A program made the position numbers and the translations under genes. A model generated the notes under the pieces. The model did no database searches, had not been told where the DNA came from, and was given only the letters and a program-made list of their open reading frames with translations. A DNA stretch of 64,000 nucleotides from Novosphingobium endophyticum (GTDB lineage: Bacteria > Pseudomonadota > Alphaproteobacteria > Sphingomonadales > Sphingomonadaceae): the NCBI RefSeq assembly GCF_014640675.1, contig NZ_BMHK01000003.1:157112-221111 (forward strand). Direction: 5' to 3'. Positions 1 to 8,737 of the stretch are shown piece after piece (the stretch's first letter is position 1; the number at the start of each line of letters is the position of its first letter).

Positions 1-1644
1 CGCCGGCGCCGCATTCCAGGCGGCGGTGCGCTGGAACGACGTGGCCGGCGTGCCTTGCGGCTCGTCCATCATCGCGATGACGACGTAGCGCGGCTTGTCC
101 ATCGGGAAGACAGCGGCGAACGTGGAAATCAGCGAGTGCCGGCGATAGCCGCCAACGCCGGGCTTTTCCGCCGACCCGGTCTTGCCGCCGATGCGAAAGC
201 CCGGCGCGTCGGCCTTGCGGCCGGTGCCGTACTCGACGATCATGCGCAGCAACTGGCGCATGCGTGCGCTGGTGGAAGCCTTGAACACGCGGCGGCCCGC
301 CGGAACCTGCGAAGGATCCAGTTTCTCGAGCGTGGCGGGGCGCCAGATTCCGCCGTTCACCATCGCCGCATAGGCCGACGCAAGGTGCAGCGGCGTAACC
401 GCGATGCCATGCCCGTAGGAAACGGTCATCGTGCGCAGGCGCGGCCATTCGCCTGTCGGCCAGATCGGAAAGCCGCGCGCCGGAAGCTCGATATAGGGCC
501 GCTCGTTCATGCCGAGCGCCGCCATGGTATTCTTGAGCCGCGCGCCGCCAAGCTCGTCCGCGATCTGCGCGGTCACCACGTTGGACGAATGGATCAGCGT
601 TTCCGGCACGTTGAGCGAGGAGCCCATGTCGTGGCTGTCCTTGATCGTGAACCGGCCGACGTGCAGAGGCCTGGCGGACCAGCGCTGGCCGAGATCGGTG
701 ATGACCCCCGCGTCGATGGCTGAGGCCACGGCGAGAGGCTTGAAAGTGGAACCCAGTTCATAGACCTGGTTGGTGACCCGGTTGAACCCGCTCGGCACCT
801 CGCCCATGCGCGCCTGGGCCTCGGGCACGACCATGTCGGTGGGCTTGACGCGGTTGGGATCGAACGAGGGGAGCGAGGCGAGCGCCAGCACTTCGCCGGT
901 ATCGACGTCGAGGATCACGCCGCCTGCCCCCTTGGCGTGCGATTCCGCCATGGCGCGGCCCAGCTCGTCCTCAAGCGCGCTCTGGACGCGAAAGTCGATC
1001 GAGAGAACGGCCGGGCTGGCGCGCCCTCCCGGCGAAACCAGCTGGTCGTTGAAGGCTTCCTCCATGCCGACCTTGCCCTTGCCGTAGCTGTCGACATAGC
1101 CGAGCACATGCGCCGCCATCGACCCCTGCGGGTAATAGCGCGTCGCTTCCAGCGGAAACTCAAGCGCGGGCTCGCCCAGCGCGTGGACCTTGTTCGCGTC
1201 CTCGGGAAGGATCGACTTGCGGATATAACCGGCCTGGCCCGACGAGAGCCGCGCGATCGCTTCGCCGCGGTCGAGGTCAGGAAAGATGCGCTGCAATCCG
1301 TCGGCGACCTCCTCGGGCGTGTGGATCAGCGCAGAACCTTCGGTCATCGCGGCGGGATTGAACCAAAGCGAATAGGCCCGGAATTCCCGGGCCAGCGGCA
1401 CACCGTTGCGGTCGACGATCTCGCCCCGGTCGGGCACCAGCAGATCGGAAAGATCGCCAGAGGCCGCCGACGCGCCGGTCATGCCGAGATATGCGATCCT
1501 CAGCAGCGCACAGCAGGCGACCAGCACGAAAACGCTCAGGATCCAGATCGTGCGCAGCTTGGCGACAAGCAGCGAGCGCTGGCGGACGTTAATGAGCTTG
1601 CGCCTGCCGGACGATACCGTCGTCGGGATCGCAATCGCGGTCAC
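1..1644 (-). CDS. ftsI: Peptidoglycan D,D-transpeptidase FtsI (PBP3), C-terminus cut by window edge
   Basis: Class B penicillin-binding protein that cross-links septal peptidoglycan from the periplasmic face of the inner membrane. The start is a GTG whose last two bases belong to the upstream gene's TGA (GTGA overlap). One N-terminal membrane anchor lies at about residues 31-50, followed by the PBP dimerisation region. All three penicillin-binding motifs are visible: STFK with Ser299, SSN at 353-355 and KTGS at 488-491. About 548 codons are present and the end runs off the window, which fits a protein of roughly 570-600 residues. It is the last visible gene of the mraZ-rsmH-ftsL-like-ftsI operon and all junctions overlap, so translation is probably coupled. 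I see no frameshift. Confidence 0.96.
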   Translation of the reverse strand, partial: MTAIAIPTTVSSGRRKLINVRQRSLLVAKLRTIWILSVFVLVACCALLRIAYLGMTGASAASGDLSDLLVPDRGEIVDRNGVPLAREFRAYSLWFNPAAMTEGSALIHTPEEVADGLQRIFPDLDRGEAIARLSSGQAGYIRKSILPEDANKVHALGEPALEFPLEATRYYPQGSMAAHVLGYVDSYGKGKVGMEEAFNDQLVSPGGRASPAVLSIDFRVQSALEDELGRAMAESHAKGAGGVILDVDTGEVLALASLPSFDPNRVKPTDMVVPEAQARMGEVPSGFNRVTNQVYELGSTFKPLAVASAIDAGVITDLGQRWSARPLHVGRFTIKDSHDMGSSLNVPETLIHSSNVVTAQIADELGGARLKNTMAALGMNERPYIELPARGFPIWPTGEWPRLRTMTVSYGHGIAVTPLHLASAYAAMVNGGIWRPATLEKLDPSQVPAGRRVFKASTSARMRQLLRMIVEYGTGRKADAPGFRIGGKTGSAEKPGVGGYRRHSLISTFAAVFPMDKPRYVVIAMMDEPQGTPATSFQRTAAWNAAPA

Positions 1645-2189
1645 TGCTGGGCAGCCTCCACCAGTTCGATGCGGGCCAGGCGCTTGCCGAGATCGGCGGC
1701 ATCGCGCGCAAGCTCGGTACGTTCCGGATCGCGCCCTTTCGCGGTCTTCACGGGCTGCTCGGGAACCGCCGCCGTCGCGCCCGGCAAGGGCGAGACCATG
1801 GCGAGCAGCGGGCTGCCCGAATCGTCCTGCGCCGTCCGGTCCGCATTGGCAGCATTGGCATAGCGGATCGGCTGCGGCGCGCCGGGAGCCGCTGCCTTGC
1901 CCAGCGCCGCAAGCTGGCGCTCACCCTCGATGTACTGCGCGGCAACCGGAGCCTTGTAGCCGAATTCGAGATCGTTGAGCTGCTTGAGTGCCTGCTGGTT
2001 CGAGCGCGTCTGGAACTCGGTTTCCAGGAAGTCGATGTCGCGCTGGACATAGACGATGCGCTTCTCGACGTCGTGGACGTGGCTCTTCACCGCGTTCACC
2101 CGCAGGGTCAGGGCAACCGTCACCGCGGTGCATATCAACAGCACCGAAATCCAGCCGATCGAATGAACGCGGTCGCGGGTGAGGTTCAT
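1641..2189 (-). CDS. FtsL-like small membrane division protein
   Basis: A 182-residue bitopic protein in the slot where FtsL sits, between rsmH and ftsI. A single hydrophobic segment at about residues 10-30 follows a short basic N-terminus. Residues 31-80 are rich in charged and hydrophobic heptad-like positions, which suggests a periplasmic coiled coil. The C-terminal half is low-complexity and rich in Ala and Pro. FtsL proteins diverge strongly in sequence and are usually called from topology and position, so the assignment comes from synteny and architecture rather than a motif. Its role would be to scaffold the FtsQLB-FtsWI complex. Both ends overlap neighbours: ATGA with rsmH and GTGA with ftsI. 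Confidence 0.75.
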   Translation of the reverse strand: MNLTRDRVHSIGWISVLLICTAVTVALTLRVNAVKSHVHDVEKRIVYVQRDIDFLETEFQTRSNQQALKQLNDLEFGYKAPVAAQYIEGERQLAALGKAAAPGAPQPIRYANAANADRTAQDDSGSPLLAMVSPLPGATAAVPEQPVKTAKGRDPERTELARDAADLGKRLARIELVEAAQQ

Positions 2190-3190
2190 GCGGCGCTCCT
2201 GTCGTACTCTCTGGCGGGGGCATCGGTGCGCACGGCGCTGCGCAGGGTTGCGGATCGGGAACGAGGATTGGCGTCGAGTTCGGCCTGGCCGGGACGCACC
2301 GGCTTTGCGACGCGGGTAAACGTCGGAGCCGGGCCGCTTGCAGCCAGCGGCAGGTGCCGCGAGGTCGAGCCGCCACCACCGCCCGCATCCCGCAGGAAGC
2401 GCTTGACCTTGCGGTCCTCCAGGCTGTGGAACGTGACCACCGCAAGGCGCCCGCCTGGCCGGAGCAAGGCCTCCGCGCCCGAAAGGCCGGCGCCGAGTTC
2501 GTCCAATTCTCCGTTCACGTGGATGCGGATCGCCTGGAAACTGCGCGTCGCCGGGTCCTTGGGAGCGCCGGGCCGGTGCCCCAGCGCCTTGCGCACCACA
2601 CGGGCCAGTTCGCCGGTCATCGTCAGCGGACGCGCGGCGACGATGGCGCGGGCGACCCGGCGCGACTGGCGCTCCTCGCCATAGAGGTAGAGCACATCGG
2701 CGATCTCAGCCTCGTCCGCCTCGTTGACGAAGTCCGCCGCCGACATGCCTTCCCGCGACATGCGCATGTCGAGCGGGCCGTCCGAAGCGAAGGCGAAGCC
2801 GCGCTCGGCCTGATCGAGCTGCATGGAGGAGACACCGATATCCATGACGATGCCGTCGACCTTGTCGACACCGACCTCGGCCATCCCCTCGACCATTTCC
2901 GAGAAGCGGCGCGCATGCAGCACCAGCCGGGGAGGATCGCTTTCCAGTTCGGGCCACTTCCCCGGATTTCCCCGAACCGCCGCGATGGCATCGGGGTCGC
3001 GGTCGAAGGCGTGAACCGTCGCGCCCGTATCAAGGAGCCTACGCGTATAGCCGCCCGCTCCAAGGGTTGCGTCAACGATGACGTCGCCGCCCTGGGGGTT
3101 CAGGGCGGCGACGACTTCGCCAAGGAGCACCGGGACATGGGGGACGTGCTCCCTGGAGTGATCGGGCGGATGGTTGTGAGACGCGCTCAT
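2186..3190 (-). CDS. rsmH: 16S rRNA (cytosine-1402-N4)-methyltransferase RsmH
   Basis: SAM-dependent enzyme that methylates N4 of C1402 in the 16S rRNA P-site. The 334-residue product opens with the family-typical [11 protein letters not shown] segment (about residues 17-27). The SAM-binding [10 protein letters not shown] motif follows near residue 40, with the RsmH insertion domain in the middle and a conserved [10 protein letters not shown] segment at about 250-260. The length is slightly above the E. coli protein (313). The start overlaps the mraZ stop as ATGA and its own stop overlaps the ftsL-like start, the classic dcw arrangement. Confidence 0.97.
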   Translation of the reverse strand: MSASHNHPPDHSREHVPHVPVLLGEVVAALNPQGGDVIVDATLGAGGYTRRLLDTGATVHAFDRDPDAIAAVRGNPGKWPELESDPPRLVLHARRFSEMVEGMAEVGVDKVDGIVMDIGVSSMQLDQAERGFAFASDGPLDMRMSREGMSAADFVNEADEAEIADVLYLYGEERQSRRVARAIVAARPLTMTGELARVVRKALGHRPGAPKDPATRSFQAIRIHVNGELDELGAGLSGAEALLRPGGRLAVVTFHSLEDRKVKRFLRDAGGGGGSTSRHLPLAASGPAPTFTRVAKPVRPGQAELDANPRSRSATLRSAVRTDAPAREYDRSAA

Positions 3191-3684
3191 TTCTTGCGCG
3201 CCTTTGCCAGTTCCTTTTCCGCAAGGCTGCGGCAGGCGGTCTTCGCCGCCCTCCAGTCGTCTTCCATGCCGTAGAGCCGCTCGGGAGCCCAGACAGTGAA
3301 GTACCGGCCGTTGCCGCGGAAATAGAGCTGGTCGGAAATTTCGGCGAGAGCCACGAGATCGTCGGGCAGGACGAAGCGACCGCTGCCGTCGAACGGCACC
3401 TCGTAGGAGGAATAGATGTCGCTGGCGCGCTTGTCGGAATCGAATTCCTTGCCGGCCCGCAGCGCGACCTCCTGCATTTCGCGCAGTTCGTCCTCGAAAT
3501 CGGCGATGCGGGAGAGGCCGAAGCCCATAAGGCAGGGCCAGCGGTCATGCGGCATCAGGCAGACCAGATCCTTGCCGCTCGATTCGCGCACGGTGCCGCG
3601 AAAGACGTTGGGCAGCACGAAACGGTTCTTGTCGCGCTGAAGCGAGAAGCCCTGTCCGTTATAGATGTATGGCTGCCCCGCCAT
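3187..3684 (-). CDS. mraZ: MraZ, transcriptional regulator of the dcw cluster
   Basis: A 165-residue MraZ/AbrB-fold protein with two tandem SpoVT-AbrB half-domains. Visible conserved blocks are [12 protein letters not shown] near the N-terminus and [13 protein letters not shown] in the second repeat. I start it at the ATG at 3684 (MAGQPYIYN), not at the longer in-frame ATG at 3750. The extra 22 residues are unlike the family, and a G-rich stretch that could serve as a ribosome-binding site precedes 3684. MraZ binds TGGG repeats upstream of its own operon and represses it, and a candidate pair lies about 165 bp upstream. Confidence 0.93.
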   Translation of the reverse strand: MAGQPYIYNGQGFSLQRDKNRFVLPNVFRGTVRESSGKDLVCLMPHDRWPCLMGFGLSRIADFEDELREMQEVALRAGKEFDSDKRASDIYSSYEVPFDGSGRFVLPDDLVALAEISDQLYFRGNGRYFTVWAPERLYGMEDDWRAAKTACRSLAEKELAKARKK

Positions 3685-4018
3685 GACGCCCAAATTCCCC
3701 AAGGGTCCGTGTCCCGGAAGCGACCGATCCCGCCCCGCCCGCGCACTCACGCGACCGGGTTCCGTGGCCCGGACGGGACACGGCGAGACTCAGCCATTCC
3801 GATTGGCTGTCTTTGTATCGTGAGTTTCCGGGCGATTAAAGGGAAATGTGGGGATGAGTGGGAATTTTCGGTGCGAAACCGCCGTTCAGCGGGTCAGATT
3901 GCCGGTTTCTCCGAACTGCAACTCGCCAGAAAATGCGATATATTATGTTTGCATTCAATGAGTTAAAATAACTCCCAGATGGTCCCGTGACGCCCCCGCC
4001 CGAACCCCGAATTTCCCG
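3685..4018 (-). promoter_or_regulatory. Intergenic region carrying the dcw promoter region
   Basis: This 334-bp gap separates mraZ from the lipoprotein gene ending at 4019 and must hold the promoter for the minus-strand division operon. It is AT-richer than its surroundings around 3930-3975. It contains a perfect short inverted repeat, GAGTTA-aaa-TAACTC (3960-3974), and the TGGG repeats listed separately. No -35/-10 pair stands out well enough to place a transcription start, and no credible gene is visible. Confidence 0.5.
3849..3863. promoter_or_regulatory. Candidate MraZ-binding boxes (two TGGGN units, 10-bp period)
   Basis: Two TGGGN units start at 3849 and 3859 and are separated by exactly five bases, reading on the plus strand. 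Known MraZ sites are TGGGN repeats with N5 spacers, often three in a row; here the third position (3869) is CGGTG. The site is about 165 bp from the mraZ start, so it would suit autoregulation. The orientation relative to mraZ is reversed, and the missing third unit lowers confidence. Confidence 0.45.
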
Positions 4019-4783
4019 TCAGATCGGCCTCGACACCCGCCGAAGAAGCTTCTGCAGGATAGCGCGGCGCTGCTCGGCATCCTGAGGATCATGCGAATCC
4101 TCAAGGAGAGCCGCATCGGCGAGAGCGAGCACCCGGCCCGATCCGACTCGGCAGTCCGCCATGAGCGCCGCCGCTTCCAGCGAACAGCGAACCGTCTCTT
4201 TCCCGGCCTTTTGCACCGTCCGGAAGCGCCCGGCCAAATTCACCGGCACGGCCCCTTCGCGCAATTCGACCAGTCGCTCGCCGGACTGCTGCGCCTCGTC
4301 GAATTCCAGCAGGAGGCCCCAGCGGCCGAGGATGGGCGAAAGCATCGCCATGTCCTGCGGGCGCCGAGCGTCGCCAAGCGCGAAGATGCTGTGTGCCGTC
4401 AGCATCGGATCGGCGAAGAGCAGCACGCGCCCTCCCGCCCTCACCCAGTTGTCGAGAGCGACGTTTTCCTGGGGCGTCAGCGGGCGCGGCTGCGCGAGGA
4501 CGAGGACGTCGCCCCGCGGCAACGGCAGCGAACCGCCGGCATCGGCCAGGCTGTCGAGCGGCTTCAGCGAACCGGATTGCAGCAGATCGCGCGCCCAGTG
4601 CCTGCCATTCTCGCTTTCCAGAAAGCCGCGAATATCGCCGCTTTCGCCCCAGAGTATCGGCAGGCTTCCGTAGAGACCGACGCCGGGCAGCGCCTCGTCC
4701 CCGTTTTTCCCCGACGCACTGCCCCCGCACCCCGCGAGCGCCAGCGTACACGCCAGAAAAGCGGCAAGCGCGAAGCGCTCAAT
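4019..4783 (-). CDS. Putative lipoprotein, GldG/DUF4350-like, probable ATT start
   Basis: About 254 residues. After an 18-residue lipoprotein signal (Glu-Arg, hydrophobic core, LALAGC lipobox with Cys19) comes a domain resembling the non-enzymatic part of GldG/DUF4350 proteins: a GLYGSLPILWGE segment, then a VLVLAQPRPLTPQE and GGRVLLFADPM core typical of auxiliary ABC-transport or gliding-type sensors. The frame stays open upstream, but the nearest in-frame ATG lies 120 bp inside the preceding gene. The lipoprotein signal begins exactly at an ATT codon that shares two bases with that gene's stop (ATTGA). I therefore infer a coupled ATT start. No function is known to me, and it probably works with the small membrane protein encoded just upstream. 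Confidence 0.65.
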   Translation of the reverse strand: MERFALAAFLACTLALAGCGGSASGKNGDEALPGVGLYGSLPILWGESGDIRGFLESENGRHWARDLLQSGSLKPLDSLADAGGSLPLPRGDVLVLAQPRPLTPQENVALDNWVRAGGRVLLFADPMLTAHSIFALGDARRPQDMAMLSPILGRWGLLLEFDEAQQSGERLVELREGAVPVNLAGRFRTVQKAGKETVRCSLEAAALMADCRVGSGRVLALADAALLEDSHDPQDAEQRRAILQKLLRRVSRPI

Positions 4784-5129
4784 CGGCGATGACGGAATCG
4801 TTCTGCTCGCTTTGCGTCGGAGCGGCGTCGGGCGTCGGGCCGGCCGCGGGAACCACGCCGATATCGGCGAGCGGATCGGCCGCCTGCTTCTTCGGCTTGG
4901 CATCGACGGCCACCATATCATGAACAGGCTCTTGCGCCTCGGTCGTCTGGTCCGCCCGGTCGGTGATGACGTTGGCGAGCCCGACAAGCAACAGCATCGC
5001 GCACAGGCCGAAGAGTCCGACCTGAAGGCGATGCACCGCTTGCGAACGCAGTTCGCGCGCCGAAGGTGACGGAAAGTGCCGCGGCGTGGTGATAGGTTCG
5101 ATCATCGAAGGATGAATTTGCCCTGTCAT
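4779..5129 (-). CDS. Small single-pass membrane protein of unknown function
   Basis: A 116-residue protein with one strong transmembrane segment at about residues 36-58. It is preceded by a basic, cytosol-like N-terminus and followed by an acidic, Pro/Ala-rich tail. I recognise no domain. A second start at Met9 is equally possible because neither has a strong ribosome-binding site. It lies 17 bp downstream of cysK and overlaps the following lipoprotein gene, so the three probably form one transcript and the membrane protein and lipoprotein are likely partners. Confidence 0.7.
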   Translation of the reverse strand: MTGQIHPSMIEPITTPRHFPSPSARELRSQAVHRLQVGLFGLCAMLLLVGLANVITDRADQTTEAQEPVHDMVAVDAKPKKQAADPLADIGVVPAAGPTPDAAPTQSEQNDSVIAD

Positions 5130-5146
5130 CGAGAGCGAAGACTACC

Positions 5147-6157
5147 TCACCTTGCCAGCCATGGGAAGACCGGCAGCCCTTTCGCTTCGAGCCAGGCCTG
5201 ATTGTAGAGCGTAGAGAGATAGCGAAAGCCCGTGTCCGCCAGAATCGTCGCGACGCGCGCGTCTTTTTTGCCTTGCGCCACCAGCTTCCTGCCCAGCGCG
5301 ACCGCCCCGGCGACGTTGATGCCGGATGACAGGCCCAGGCACAGCCCTTCCTCCGCCAGCAGGCGCGTGACCCATTCCAGGCCTTCCTCGTCGGAAATGC
5401 GGAATTGGGTATCAATGGGGGCGCTATCGAGATTGGCGGTGATCCGCCCCTGTCCGATCCCCTCGGCGACCGAGGAGCCTTCGGCCTTCAGCTCGCCATG
5501 CGCGTAGTAGTTGTAGAGCGCAGCCCCGTGCGGATCGGTGAGCGCGATCGTCACCTTCTCGTCGAGCGCCTTGAGCCCCATTCCGGTGCCGGCGATCGTG
5601 CCGCCCGTGCCGGCCGCGCAAGTGAAGCCGTCGATCCGGCCGCCCATCTGCTCCCACAGCTCGGGGGCGGTCGATTCGATGTGCGCCTTGCGGTTGGCGA
5701 TGTTGTCGAACTGGTTCGCCCAGACCGCACCTTCGGTCTCCTCGGCCAGCCGGCGCGAGGTGTGGACGAAGTGGCCGGGGTTGGAGAACGGCGCGGCGGG
5801 CACCAACACCAGTTCGGCACCGAGCGCGCGCAGCGTATCCATCTTCTCGCGCGACTGCGTCTCGGGCATGACGATGACGGTCTTGTAACCCAGCGCATTG
5901 GCGACGAGCGCCAGGCCGATCCCGGTATTGCCCGCCGTGCCCTCGACGATCGTGCCGCCGGGCTTCAGCGTTCCGCGCGCTTCGGAATCGCGCACGATCC
6001 ACAGCGCGGCCCGATCCTTCACCGAGGCGCCGGGATTGGCGAACTCACACTTGCCCCAGATCTCGCAACCGGCCGCCTCGCTCGGCCCCTTGAGCAGCAC
6101 GAGCGGCGTATTGCCGATGAGATCGAGCGTCGAACGCTTGCCTTGCGGTGCAGTCAT
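5147..6157 (-). CDS. cysK: Cysteine synthase A (O-acetylserine sulfhydrylase)
   Basis: PLP enzyme of fold type II that makes cysteine from O-acetylserine and sulfide in the cytoplasm. The 336-residue product has the PLP-lysine motif PGASVKDR with Lys47. The substrate loop appears as EGTAGNTGIGLA and the phosphate-binding glycine loop as AAGTGGTIAGTG at about residue 182. The C-terminal SSGINVAGA segment is also typical. The length is close to E. coli CysK (323). It could instead be called a generic cysteine synthase, because CysM-like enzymes share these motifs. It heads a minus-strand run with the small membrane protein and lipoprotein. Confidence 0.92.
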   Translation of the reverse strand: MTAPQGKRSTLDLIGNTPLVLLKGPSEAAGCEIWGKCEFANPGASVKDRAALWIVRDSEARGTLKPGGTIVEGTAGNTGIGLALVANALGYKTVIVMPETQSREKMDTLRALGAELVLVPAAPFSNPGHFVHTSRRLAEETEGAVWANQFDNIANRKAHIESTAPELWEQMGGRIDGFTCAAGTGGTIAGTGMGLKALDEKVTIALTDPHGAALYNYYAHGELKAEGSSVAEGIGQGRITANLDSAPIDTQFRISDEEGLEWVTRLLAEEGLCLGLSSGINVAGAVALGRKLVAQGKKDARVATILADTGFRYLSTLYNQAWLEAKGLPVFPWLAR

Positions 6158-6218
6158 GCGGGGGAATTAGGAATTCGCGGCGCAAGGCGCAAATGAATTG
6201 CGCCTTACCCTCGGCAAA

Positions 6219-6536
6219 TCAATCTTCCTGGGCAATCGTGACCTTGCAGCCTTCAAGCGCGCCGGTAACCGGAACCTGGCAGGACAGGCGCGAGTATTCA
6301 TTGCGATGATCGGAGCTGTCGAGCAGATCGTTCTCGTCCTCGCTCATGGCCGGCAGCTTGTCCATGAAGGCCGGATCGATGTGGACATGGCAGGTCGCGC
6401 ATGAACAGCAGCCACCGCACAGCGCAAGGAGTTCATCGAACCCGCTGTCACGGATGACTTCCATCAAGGTACGGCCTTCGCTGGCCTCGACGCTCGATTC
6501 TTCACCCGACTGATTGACGACGATGATCTGCGGCAT
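6219..6536 (-). CDS. Adrenodoxin-type [2Fe-2S] ferredoxin
   Basis: A 105-residue electron carrier. The iron ligands fit the adrenodoxin/putidaredoxin spacing exactly: Cys40-x5-Cys46-x2-Cys49-x36-Cys86. Two further cysteines (43, 44) lie inside the first loop. The start at 6536 is preceded by a GGGGA ribosome-binding site, whereas the longer in-frame start at 6575 would overlap a palindrome in the promoter region. Such ferredoxins serve P450s, Rieske oxygenases or Fe-S assembly; nothing adjacent identifies the partner. Confidence 0.93.
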   Translation of the reverse strand: MPQIIVVNQSGEESSVEASEGRTLMEVIRDSGFDELLALCGGCCSCATCHVHIDPAFMDKLPAMSEDENDLLDSSDHRNEYSRLSCQVPVTGALEGCKVTIAQED

Positions 6537-6553
6537 TCTCACGATTCCCCTTT

Positions 6554-6568
6554 GATACACGATGTATC
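6554..6568. promoter_or_regulatory. Palindrome between divergent ferredoxin and glycosylase genes
   Basis: A perfect inverted repeat, GATACA-cga-TGTATC, sits between the divergent starts at 6536 and 6642. Its location and symmetry suit an operator for a dimeric regulator acting on one or both promoters. The regulator is unknown. Confidence 0.4.
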
Positions 6569-6641
6569 GCAACACGCCTGTTTCGGCATTTGGGGTAGGC
6601 TGCTAATAGCCAAGCCGGGCATTTGCAAGGTAATCGACGCA

Positions 6642-7259
6642 ATGGGTTTGAACGCGGACGCACTGAAGCTTGGTCTCGACACTCTGGCCCGGTGCGAGCC
6701 GGGATTTGCCCGTGCCCTGGACCTCGCCGGCTACCCGGAGCCGCGAATCCGGCCGACCGGCTATGCGACCTTGCTGCGCACCATCGTCGGCCAGCAGGTC
6801 AGCGTGGCGGCCGCGGCTTCGGTGTGGAACCGGCTCGAAGCGCTGCTCGGCGAAGGACTTCCGCCCGAAAACCTGCTTGCGGCCGATTTCGATGCCCTGC
6901 GCAGCTGCGGCCTCTCGCGTCAGAAACAGGGCTATGCCCGGTCACTGTGCGAGTTGGTCGTCGCCGGCGCGCTCGACCTTGAAGACCTGCCCGCGGATGA
7001 CGAGGCGGCGATTGCCGAGCTGGTGCGAATCAAGGGCATCGGCCGCTGGTCGGCGGAAATCTACCTGCTGTTCGCGGAAGGGCGGCCCGATGTCTGGCCC
7101 GCCGGGGATCTTGCCGTGCAGGCCGGCCTGCACAAGATCCTGGCGCTCGAGGCGCGGCCAAGCGAGAAGGAAACCCGCGTCCTTGCGGAGGGTTGGCGGC
7201 CGCACCGGGGGTCCGCCGCGATCTTCACCTGGCACTGCTACAATAACGCCGCGCTCTGA
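6642..7259 (+). CDS. DNA-3-methyladenine glycosylase, AlkA/HhH-GPD family
   Basis: Base-excision repair glycosylase that removes alkylated purines. The 205-residue product carries the HhH-GPD core only. RTIVGQQVSV lies near the N-terminus, the helix-hairpin-helix reads IKGIGRWSAE, and the following GD segment ends in the catalytic Asp156 (PAGDLAV). It lacks the extra N-terminal domain of E. coli AlkA (282 residues), as is usual for the short bacterial form. I start it at ATG 6642, which has an AAGG upstream. Transcribed away from the ferredoxin gene. Confidence 0.9.
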   Translation: MGLNADALKLGLDTLARCEPGFARALDLAGYPEPRIRPTGYATLLRTIVGQQVSVAAAASVWNRLEALLGEGLPPENLLAADFDALRSCGLSRQKQGYARSLCELVVAGALDLEDLPADDEAAIAELVRIKGIGRWSAEIYLLFAEGRPDVWPAGDLAVQAGLHKILALEARPSEKETRVLAEGWRPHRGSAAIFTWHCYNNAAL

Positions 7260-7261
7260 TG

Positions 7262-8368
7262 TCAGGCCGGCAGGACGCCGCCGGGCAAATTTCCGCGCGG
7301 CGGGAAGCGCGCCTCCATCCAGCGGCGCAGGCGCGGCGACTGCCGCTCGGTAAGCACCGAAATCGCCGCGCAAGCCCCTACGACGCACACGAGCAAACCG
7401 ATAAAGATGAGCGGGCTTTTCGTTCCGCCCAGCCCCCACGACCGCATGAGCTGGATCAGCGGCCAGTGGAACAGGTAAAGCGTGAAGGAAAACCCCGCCA
7501 GCGCCTGGGCAATGCCGCGCAGCTGCATGACCTGCGGTTCGAACGCGGCGACCAGCGGCCGGACCGCCATGACCGCGAGCGCCATGATCAGGGCCATGGC
7601 AAGGTCGGCGATGGCCCAGACCGACCACTTGAGTTCGAAAGGCCACCATGCCTTGAGCAGCGGTATCAACACCGCCATGTCGACCTCGAAAAGCTGAACC
7701 ACCAGCCACAGGCAGCCGACCAGCACCAGCGGCGCCGTTCCAAGAGGCACACGCCAGGCCAGGCCGCCGCGCGCCAGCATGACGCCGACGAGCCAGACCG
7801 GCATGAGCAGCAGGATCGACGGGCCGGCGGTGAGGCAAGCCAGCCCGGTGGCGACATAGCGCCCCCAACCGCGCAGGAAGAAGGCCAGCGCAAAGATCGC
7901 ATAGTACCAGACCTCGTAGCACAGTGACCAATAGGGCGGGTTCCAGACCGGGGCCGGCATCCCCGGCCAGGCGCTGACGAAGGCCAGCGGCGGCAGGAAC
8001 CGTTCCGCCACCTCGGCGGCTCCCTCGGGGCTGTTGTCGATCGGCACATGGTGAGCCCCGGCCAGCACATAGGCAGAGAGCAGGCCGAACAGCAGCGCCG
8101 GGACCGCCACCGGCAGGATGCGCGAGATTCGCGAGATCGCGAAGCGACGCAGGTCCGATCGGCCGCCCGAGACCGAGCTGGCGATGACGAGGCCGGAGAG
8201 CACGAAGAATACCGTGACGCAGTAGTGCTGCATCCGCACGCCGAACGGGAAATCGCCGCCGTAAAGTCCGAGCTGCACGGCATGGCCCAGTGCGACCAGC
8301 AGCGCGGCACCGAAGCGCGCGAAATCCAGCGCGACCGAGAGCGGCCGGTTCAGGAAGCTCCGTTCCAT
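7262..8368 (-). CDS. Acyltransferase family 3 membrane protein (OafA/YrhL type)
   Basis: A 368-residue polytopic membrane protein with about ten hydrophobic segments. It opens with the family pattern: a first helix containing RFGAALLVALGHA, with the histidine thought to be catalytic, then a short loop and FVLSGLVIA. Family members O-acylate cell-surface sugars or lipids in the inner membrane. The stop lies 2 bp from the convergent glycosylase stop, leaving no room for a terminator. The acceptor cannot be told from context, as there are no polysaccharide genes nearby. Confidence 0.88.
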   Translation of the reverse strand: MERSFLNRPLSVALDFARFGAALLVALGHAVQLGLYGGDFPFGVRMQHYCVTVFFVLSGLVIASSVSGGRSDLRRFAISRISRILPVAVPALLFGLLSAYVLAGAHHVPIDNSPEGAAEVAERFLPPLAFVSAWPGMPAPVWNPPYWSLCYEVWYYAIFALAFFLRGWGRYVATGLACLTAGPSILLLMPVWLVGVMLARGGLAWRVPLGTAPLVLVGCLWLVVQLFEVDMAVLIPLLKAWWPFELKWSVWAIADLAMALIMALAVMAVRPLVAAFEPQVMQLRGIAQALAGFSFTLYLFHWPLIQLMRSWGLGGTKSPLIFIGLLVCVVGACAAISVLTERQSPRLRRWMEARFPPRGNLPGGVLPA

Positions 8369-8390
8369 CAGGGCCCGGCCGAAAGTCCGC

Positions 8391-8690
8391 TCAGGCCGCC
8401 GGGACGAGACGGTCGATGAACGCCGCCATGTCCAGATCGCGCTGACTGAGGCCGCCGGCCTCGTGCGTCGTCAGGGCGATGGCGACCTTGTTGTAGACAT
8501 TGAACCACTCGGGATGATGGTCGACCTTGTCGGCATGGAGCGCGACGCGGGCCATGAAGCCGAAGGCCTCGTTGAAGTCGGCGAACTTCAGCTCGCGCGT
8601 GATGGCCCGTCCATCTTCCCGCAGCGCCCACGCGGGCAAGGCGGAAAGCGCCTCATCCCTCTGGACATCCGAAAGTCGCACGATTGCCAT
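8391..8690 (-). CDS. phhB: 4a-hydroxytetrahydrobiopterin dehydratase
   Basis: A 99-residue pterin-4a-carbinolamine dehydratase, which regenerates the pterin cofactor after aromatic hydroxylation. The signature [12 protein letters not shown], containing the active-site histidines, is at about residues 61-72. The N-terminal region matches the family length. A GGAGACGG ribosome-binding site precedes ATG 8690, so the longer in-frame start at 8723 was not used. No phenylalanine hydroxylase gene is nearby. Its start lies 47 bp from the divergent ccmA. Confidence 0.9.
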   Translation of the reverse strand: MAIVRLSDVQRDEALSALPAWALREDGRAITRELKFADFNEAFGFMARVALHADKVDHHPEWFNVYNKVAIALTTHEAGGLSQRDLDMAAFIDRLVPAA

Positions 8691-8737
8691 CACCGTCTCC
8701 TTGGCAGTGCGCAGCCTTTCCACTATCGCCTGCCTCC

